NCBI GenBank assembly: GCA_964354135.1
Contig: CAYGZA010000348.1
Coordinates: 1 to 6,470, forward strand
Length of the DNA stretch: 6,470 nt
Origin: CAYGZA01 sp964354135
Lineage (GTDB): Bacteria; Planctomycetota; Planctomycetia; Pirellulales; Thermoguttaceae
Reading direction: 5' to 3'
Shown here: piece by piece, positions 4,501 through 6,470 of the stretch
Numbering within the stretch: position 1 is the first letter of the stretch
Layout of the letters: each line of letters opens with the position of its first letter
Position numbers and translations under genes: made by a program
Notes under the pieces: generated by a model
What the model saw: only the letters and a program-made list of their open reading frames with translations
Told to the model about the DNA's origin: nothing
Database searches by the model: none

Positions 4501-6470
4501 GCGCGACCGCAACCGCCTGCGCGGCGACCACCTGGTTCTCACTGTGGACGTGTCGGACAGCACGAAGAACCCGTTTGTGGGCGATCCTCCGGGCGACATC
4601 AACGGCGACGGCTGGGTAAACGACATCCTCGACGGCGAATTGGCCGGCCTGATCGCCGTCAACCAGGCCCTGATCGACCAGGGGCTGGGCGACAGGGTTT
4701 TGGTCTCGATCGTCGCTTTCACCAACGTGGGTTATCAGCTCGACATGGACCCTGCGACCCCCGGCCTCCAATTGACGACCTCGCCTGCGGCCGACGCGGA
4801 TCATGATGGCATCCCGGACGTCGAGCAGGTGCTGCGGTCGATCAACCGATGGACTTTCGGCGACGAGCTGCGCACGGACTATGCCGCCGCGCTCCAGAAG
4901 GTGGCCGACACGATTCAGGCCGTGGGCACAGCGGACGGCAGCGCCAACATGCTGTTCGTCTCGGACGGCGAGCCTAATAACCCCAACAACTATGCGGGGC
5001 AAGTGGCCAATCTCCGCAACATGCAAGTCAACCTCAGCGCCTTTGGCGCCGGGCAGCAGGCAACGCTCTACACCCTCAAGACTATCGACCCCGAGGCGAC
5101 CCTGTTCACCAACCCCGCGGAGCTGCTCGCTCGCTTCGTGTTCCAGGGCTCGGGGTCGGGCGGAGGTGGCTTGAATGTGCCCGGAAGCGCCGACGGGCTG
5201 TGGCTTGAGCCCGGCATACCTGGCGTCACCGTGTACATCGACGCCAACAACAACGGCCGACTCGATTGGACGGACTCCGACGCCGACGGCCAATGGGACG
5301 CCGGGGAAGGCGAGCGTTGGACCGCGACGGAGCCCGATGACCCGACAACGCCTGATCTCGACGAGACCGGCCGGTACCGCTTCGACAGCCTGGAGCCGGG
5401 GACGTACATTCTTCGCGAGATCGTGCCCAACGGTTGGCGACAGGTGCTCCCGCAAACGTATCTCGTGGACCAGTCGACGGTGACGTATTTCAAGTTTAGC
5501 GGCGACACGGTTGACTCCATCAGCGGCGTGGCGGCAACGAACAACGGTGCAACCCGGACCGGCGACCGGTTCGACCTCGCCGACAAAGCGTACTCCTTCG
5601 ACGGCGCCCACTGGATGACGGCAGATCTGCCCGCTCTGCCCCTGAATGCCGCGCCCCGTACGCTTTCGGCTTGGGTTCGGTCGGCCGACGGGCAGCGGAA
5701 CGGCAACGCCGAGTGCATCGTGAATTGGGGGAAAACGGCACCGAAACAGGCGTTCGGCGTGGACATGTATCAGGGCAACCAGTGGTGGGCCTTCGTGTAT
5801 GGGGGGAGCGATTTCTCGTCCGGGGTCGTCGCCGACTGCAACTGGCATCTTCTGACGCTGACGTACCACGGCACCTCGGTAACGATCTACGTCGACGGCC
5901 AGAGTAAGGCCTCGGCGAACATCGCCCTGGCGACCCAACCCGGGCCTCTGGTGATCGGGACATGGCCTTCCCCGGACTTGAATCACACCTTCGATGGTGA
6001 CGTCGACGACATCCGCATCTACGATCGCGCTCTGGCCAGCAGCGAGGTCGCCGCCCTGTACGGTTGGGAGGACACGAGAGCCATCCTGGATGACGGCGGC
6101 TACGTCGTGCGAGTCGATTACGGCGACCTGCTCACCGATCTCAACTTCGGCAACCGCGACGCCACCCCACCCACGGCCGACGTCGTCAACGTGACGCCCG
6201 ATCCGCGGACAACTTCCGTCAGCAGCATCTCGATCGTCTTCACCGAGCCGGTCTACGGATTCGACCTCGGCGATCTGAGGCTTACCCGGAACGCGGGTGC
6301 GAACCTGCTCACCGCCAGCCAGACCCTCACGACGGCGGACAACATCACCTGGACGTTGGGCAACCTGAGCGGCTTGACGGGCACGTTGGTGGGAGCAACT
6401 ACCACCACCTACGTCCTGACGCTCACGGCGGCCGGGTCGGGGATCTCGGATGTCGCCGGCAACGCCCTGA
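2..6470 (+). CDS. Giant multidomain surface protein (beta-helix / SdrD_B / VWA / LamG / Ig-like), partial at both ends
   Basis: A single frame stays open for all 2156 codons of the window, and every part of its translation matches recognisable extracellular domain families. No start codon choice can be made because the window opens inside a beta-helix coil, and no stop is reached because it closes inside an Ig-like domain. Order: Pmp-like beta-helix (residues 1-645), SdrD_B unit 1 with nested choice-of-anchor C (652-926), unit 2 with nested VWA (927-1261), unit 3 (1266-1369), unit 4 (1371-1483), unit 5 with nested VWA and LamG (1485-2053), Ig-like domain (2054 onward). The composition is rich in G, A, D, N and T and poor in K, typical of secreted repeat proteins. 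No transmembrane segment or catalytic enzyme domain is visible. An upstream signal peptide and a downstream dockerin, anchor or sorting signal are expected for such proteins but are not visible here. Binding, adhesion or matrix roles are inference; no gene name is justified. Confidence 0.96.
1562..1936 (+). other. Choice-of-anchor Q-type closing segment of the beta-helix
   Basis: After the last coil (GGGIYT) the protein runs through the family signature: NTIVAGN at 1580-1600, then a variable loop with SLIWD and NLVGVDP, then DNGGQSHTHALLPGSPAID at 1757-1813, D-Q-R-G at about 1865-1876, and a final DMGAYE at 1919-1936. This series, 'N-T-I-x-A-x-N ... D-N-G-G-x-[ST]-x-T-x-A-L-x-P-G-S-P-A-I-D-A-G ... 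D-x-R-G ... D-x-G-A-x-E', defines the choice-of-anchor Q domain as I know it. It often sits near the C-terminus, ahead of one of several sorting signals. Here it is internal: at least 1500 further residues follow. The segment appears complete. Confidence 0.88.
1955..2779 (+). other. SdrD_B-like unit 1, split by a nested choice-of-anchor C domain
   Basis: The unit opens with GRKWFDLNQDGQPDD (1964-2008), the usual first strand of an SdrD_B/Cna_B beta-sandwich. It does not continue directly to the next strand. About 167 residues of a different domain follow, and the unit resumes at VRIYLDMDGSGTFDPGEP (2510 onward). It then shows the family's middle strands, DETGTYRFTGLPPGDYTVRE (2606-2665), and the closing LDFGNR (2753-2770). 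The loop D-M-D-G-S-G-T-F-D-P-G-E fits the acidic Ca2+-binding loop known in SdrD_B domains. Family proteins use such units as rigid calcium-dependent spacers. The insertion site matches that in units 2 and 5. Confidence 0.86.
2024..2497 (+). other. Choice-of-anchor C / DUF642-like beta-sandwich nested in SdrD_B unit 1
   Basis: The segment has the family pattern in order: VNGGFEEGS (2030-2056), a GW after the opening loop (LKGWQVL, about 2102-2122), AEGQRFVDLNGN (2162-2197), IAQTLVTEPGRRYRVQF (2210-2260), MAGN (2264-2275), the TLCLSAAG strand (about 2300-2323), FDTTGH (2342-2359), MGWETKTWEFVA (2369-2404), and AIDNVVVQP (2468-2494). These match the choice-of-anchor C module, related to DUF642 and galactose-binding-like jelly rolls, which is often a carbohydrate-binding fold. 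It looks intact. Actual sugar binding is not shown by the sequence. It sits between the first and second strands of an SdrD_B unit rather than standing alone. Confidence 0.82.
2858..3480 (+). other. Von Willebrand factor A domain 1 with intact MIDAS, nested in SdrD_B unit 2
   Basis: The first strand TVLMVLDVSNS carries the MIDAS motif D-x-S-x-S at 2876-2890. The third metal ligand is the Thr of GKTDYEAALQTAL (codon 3203-3205), and the fourth is the Asp of FFTSDGLSNN (codon 3290-3292). All five canonical residues are present, so divalent-metal-dependent ligand binding is plausible. Later elements include LDDELAQLDALGVYRIAWGFG (3311-3373) and the final helix around DQIVEKA (3443-3463). Two short acidic calcium-type loops interrupt the domain (2921-2965 and 3119-3154). 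The domain is a diverged paralogue of VWA 2 downstream; both share LDMDPATPG and D-x-E-x-V-L-R-S. VWA domains in bacterial surface proteins commonly mediate adhesion; the ligand is unknown. Confidence 0.9.
2921..3154 (+). other. Paired acidic Ca2+-type loops inside VWA domain 1
   Basis: Two EF-hand/dockerin/TSP3-like loops sit at the ends of this interval. The first is D-Q-N-G-D-G-A-A-G-Q-T-L-D-A-E (2921-2965), just after the MIDAS strand. The second is D-T-N-G-N-G-L-S-D-L-E-E (3119-3154), ahead of the helix carrying VLRSV. Regular D/N spacing with a central Gly is typical of calcium-binding loops. VWA 2 has the same two loops at equivalent places, so they belong to this VWA subfamily rather than being chance acidic patches. 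Calcium binding is inferred from pattern alone. Confidence 0.65.
3797..4108 (+). other. SdrD_B-like unit 3, uninterrupted
   Basis: This unit of about 104 residues is the normal, unsplit form. GSIRGHKGLDLDRDGLFEDGE (3797-3859) runs straight into SGVTIYLDFNRNGNKDPGEP, then DAAGAFQFTNMAPGRYLVRE, VVPAGFSQVVPP and the closing LSFVNQ (4088-4105). Both acidic loops (D-L-D-R-D-G-L-F-E-D-G-E and D-F-N-R-N-G-N-K-D-P-G-E) fit calcium-binding spacing. Unlike units 1, 2, 4 and 5 it lacks the extra D-D-P-x-T-x-x-x-D-E-T-G hairpin and has the short T-D-A-A-G form typical of the wider family. It shows what the split units would look like without their insertions. Confidence 0.9.
4112..4450 (+). other. SdrD_B-like unit 4, uninterrupted, with a degraded Ca2+ loop
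   Basis: GCIAGFKWLDLNGNGQHETNE (4115-4177) leads directly into PGMAGVRIYLDVNGNHTWN, then the D-D-P-A-T-P-G-V-D-E-T-G hairpin (4265-4300), VVPGTYVVRE, VCPSGYTSTP, and a closing strand IEGLFFFNAP in place of the usual xLNFGN. The second acidic loop reads D-V-N-G-N-H-T-W-N-S-T-E. The usual Gly is His and the ninth-position Asp is Asn, so calcium binding here is probably weakened or lost. Cys residues at 4118-4120 and 4352-4354 lie in the first and late strands; whether they pair cannot be told from sequence. Confidence 0.86.
4532..5146 (+). other. Von Willebrand factor A domain 2 with intact MIDAS, nested in SdrD_B unit 5
   Basis: LVLTVDVSDS carries D-x-S-x-S at 4547-4561. The MIDAS Thr is in RTDYAAALQKVADTI (codon 4874-4876), and the MIDAS Asp is in MLFVSDGEPNNPNN (codon 4964-4966). 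Later elements are VNLSAFGAGQQATLYTLKTID (5030-5092) and a last helix AELLARFVF (5117-5143). It carries the same two acidic loops as VWA 1: D-I-N-G-D-G-W-V-N-D-I-L-D-G-E (4595-4639) and D-A-D-H-D-G-I-P-D-V-E (4793-4825). The shared segments, near-equal length and identical insertion context point to duplication of a unit 2-like SdrD_B+VWA block, now well diverged. Confidence 0.9.
5147..5191 (+). other. Gly/Ser-rich flexible linker between VWA 2 and the core of SdrD_B unit 5
   Basis: The residues GSGSGGGGLNVPGSA lie between the final VWA helix and the resumption of the host domain at DGLWLEPG. VWA 1 has a shorter equivalent, roughly SRSGAGDGR (3473-3499). Such a linker would let an inserted domain move relative to its host. 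It is read directly from the translation; flexibility is inferred from composition. Confidence 0.75.
5480..6070 (+). other. LamG / concanavalin A-like jelly-roll domain nested in SdrD_B unit 5
   Basis: The segment begins with VTYFKFSGDTVDSIS (5480-5524). It then has NNGATRTGDRFDLADKAYSFDGAHWM (about 5540-5617), RTLSAWVRSADGQ (5660-5698), IVNWGK, WWAFVYGG, CNWHLLTLTYHGTSVTIYVDGQ (5840-5902), LVIGTW (5948-5965) and FDGDVDDIRIYDRALASSEVAALY (5990-6061). This is the standard order of the Laminin_G_3/LamG-like jelly-roll family in bacterial secreted proteins, from 'x-F-D-G' through 'x-D-x-x-I-Y-x-x-A-L' to the final 'E-x-x-x-L-Y'. Length, about 197 residues, is normal and nothing seems missing. 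LamG folds often bind glycans or proteins; the ligand is unknown. Confidence 0.92.
6161..6470 (+). other. Bacterial Ig-like domain, partial (cut by window end)
   Basis: After the SdrD_B closing strand and a short T/P linker come VVNVTPDPRTTSVSSISIVFTEPVYGFDLGDLRLTR (6182-6289), NITWTLGNLSGLTGTL (6344-6391) and YVLTLTAAGSGISDVAGNAL (6410-6469). The pattern '[IV]-x-F-x-E-P-V-x-G-F-D-L-x-D-L-x-L-[TS] ... L-x-G-L-T ... Y-x-L-x-[LV]-x-A-x-G-S-G-I-x-D-x-A-G-N-x-L' is a recurring Ig-like module of large secreted proteins, especially in Planctomycetota, where it is often tandem or close to a C-terminal dockerin. Its last strand is just being reached at the window end, so the module is nearly complete. 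What follows is not visible. Confidence 0.82.

Larger units (their letters stand above)
4454..6160 (+). other. SdrD_B-like unit 5, split in three by nested VWA 2 and LamG domains
   Basis: The pieces are: the opening strand GWKFNDLNANSQRD (4466-4507); the core WLEPGIPGVTVYIDANNNG through DETGRYRFDSLEPGTYILRE and NGWRQVLP (5201-5455); and the closing segment DDGGYVVRVDYGDLLTDLNFGNRD (6089-6160). Between pieces 1 and 2 lie about 231 residues containing VWA 2 and a Gly/Ser linker. Between pieces 2 and 3 lie about 200 residues containing a LamG domain. Each junction falls where the family has a loop between strands, so one sandwich could still fold from the three pieces. The core also has an enlarged acidic region with two adjacent calcium-type loops (D-A-N-N-N-G-R-L-D and D-S-D-A-D-G-Q-W-D-A-G-E, 5240-5314). 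Confidence 0.86.

Noticed and set aside
4117..4806. A 229-codon + strand open frame in another phase
   Set aside because: It overlaps SdrD_B unit 4 and VWA 2 in the real frame, and its own product is an Arg/Gly-rich string resembling no family.
2780..5200. Assembly artefact producing the two VWA-bearing blocks
   Set aside because: The two copies are clearly diverged in DNA and protein, differ in linker length and are separated by two distinct units, so a collapsed or duplicated read artefact is unlikely.
875..5986. Three long minus-strand open frames (875-1990, 2021-3814, 4091-5986)
   Set aside because: They are exact codon-for-codon antisense shadows of the giant + strand gene, ending only at complements of sense TCA codons. 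Their translations are low-complexity R/G/V-rich sequence with no recognisable domain, whereas the sense frame encodes clear families throughout.
1955..6160. Intramolecular isopeptide bonds as in some Cna_B pilin domains
   Set aside because: I could not identify a consistent Lys/Asn/Glu triad across the units, and Lys is scarce. The acidic loop pattern fits calcium-stabilised SdrD_B units better.
2..6470. Possible frameshift or gene split between the modules
   Set aside because: I followed the frame line by line; each 60-base line begins in the same phase, no stop occurs, and domain signatures continue in one frame from end to end.
2..6470. Promoters, terminators or internal ribosome binding sites
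   Set aside because: The window is fully coding with no intergenic gap. GC-rich inverted repeats occur by composition, but none is followed by a T-run in a place where it could end a gene.

Overview
The whole window is the interior of one very large gene on the + strand. The frame beginning at position 2 runs to the last base (2156 complete codons plus one base) with no stop codon. Neither the true start nor the true end is present, so the protein is longer than 2156 residues. Residue numbers below are window-relative (residue 1 = positions 2-4). I see no second gene, RNA gene, promoter, terminator, mobile element, CRISPR array or intergenic gap. The sequence is GC-rich (about two thirds by eye), with strong G/C preference at third positions.

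The product is a multi-domain extracellular or cell-surface protein. From N to C it holds: (1) a right-handed beta-helix of about 19 'GG-x-[IVL]-[YFW]' / 'F-x-x-N-x-A' coils, like chlamydial polymorphic outer-membrane protein (Pmp) repeats, ending in a choice-of-anchor Q-type closing segment (2-1936); (2) five SdrD_B/Cna_B-like beta-sandwich units (1955-6160); (3) the start of a bacterial Ig-like domain cut by the window end (6161-6470). The mix of Pmp-like helix, choice-of-anchor modules, SdrD_B, VWA and LamG domains in a giant high-GC gene best fits Planctomycetota or a related PVC-group bacterium, probably environmental or metagenomic. This taxonomic call is inference.

The most notable feature is nesting. 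Three of the five SdrD_B units are split by complete foreign domains, while units 3 and 4 are uninterrupted and act as internal controls. Unit 1 carries a choice-of-anchor C/DUF642-like domain. Units 2 and 5 each carry a von Willebrand factor A (VWA) domain with an intact MIDAS metal site. These three insertions fall at the same place, between the opening 'G-x-K-[FW]-x-D-L-N' strand and the '[VT]-x-[IV]-Y-[LI]-D' strand. Unit 5 also carries a LamG/concanavalin-A-like domain in a second loop just before its closing 'LNFGN' strand, so it exists as three separated pieces.

A plausible but unproven reading is a secreted adhesin or matrix protein. In this reading a calcium-stiffened SdrD_B stalk displays binding modules (VWA, LamG, choice-of-anchor C) from its loops, behind a beta-helix arm. 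The sequence gives no direct evidence of the ligand, the anchoring route or the regulation.
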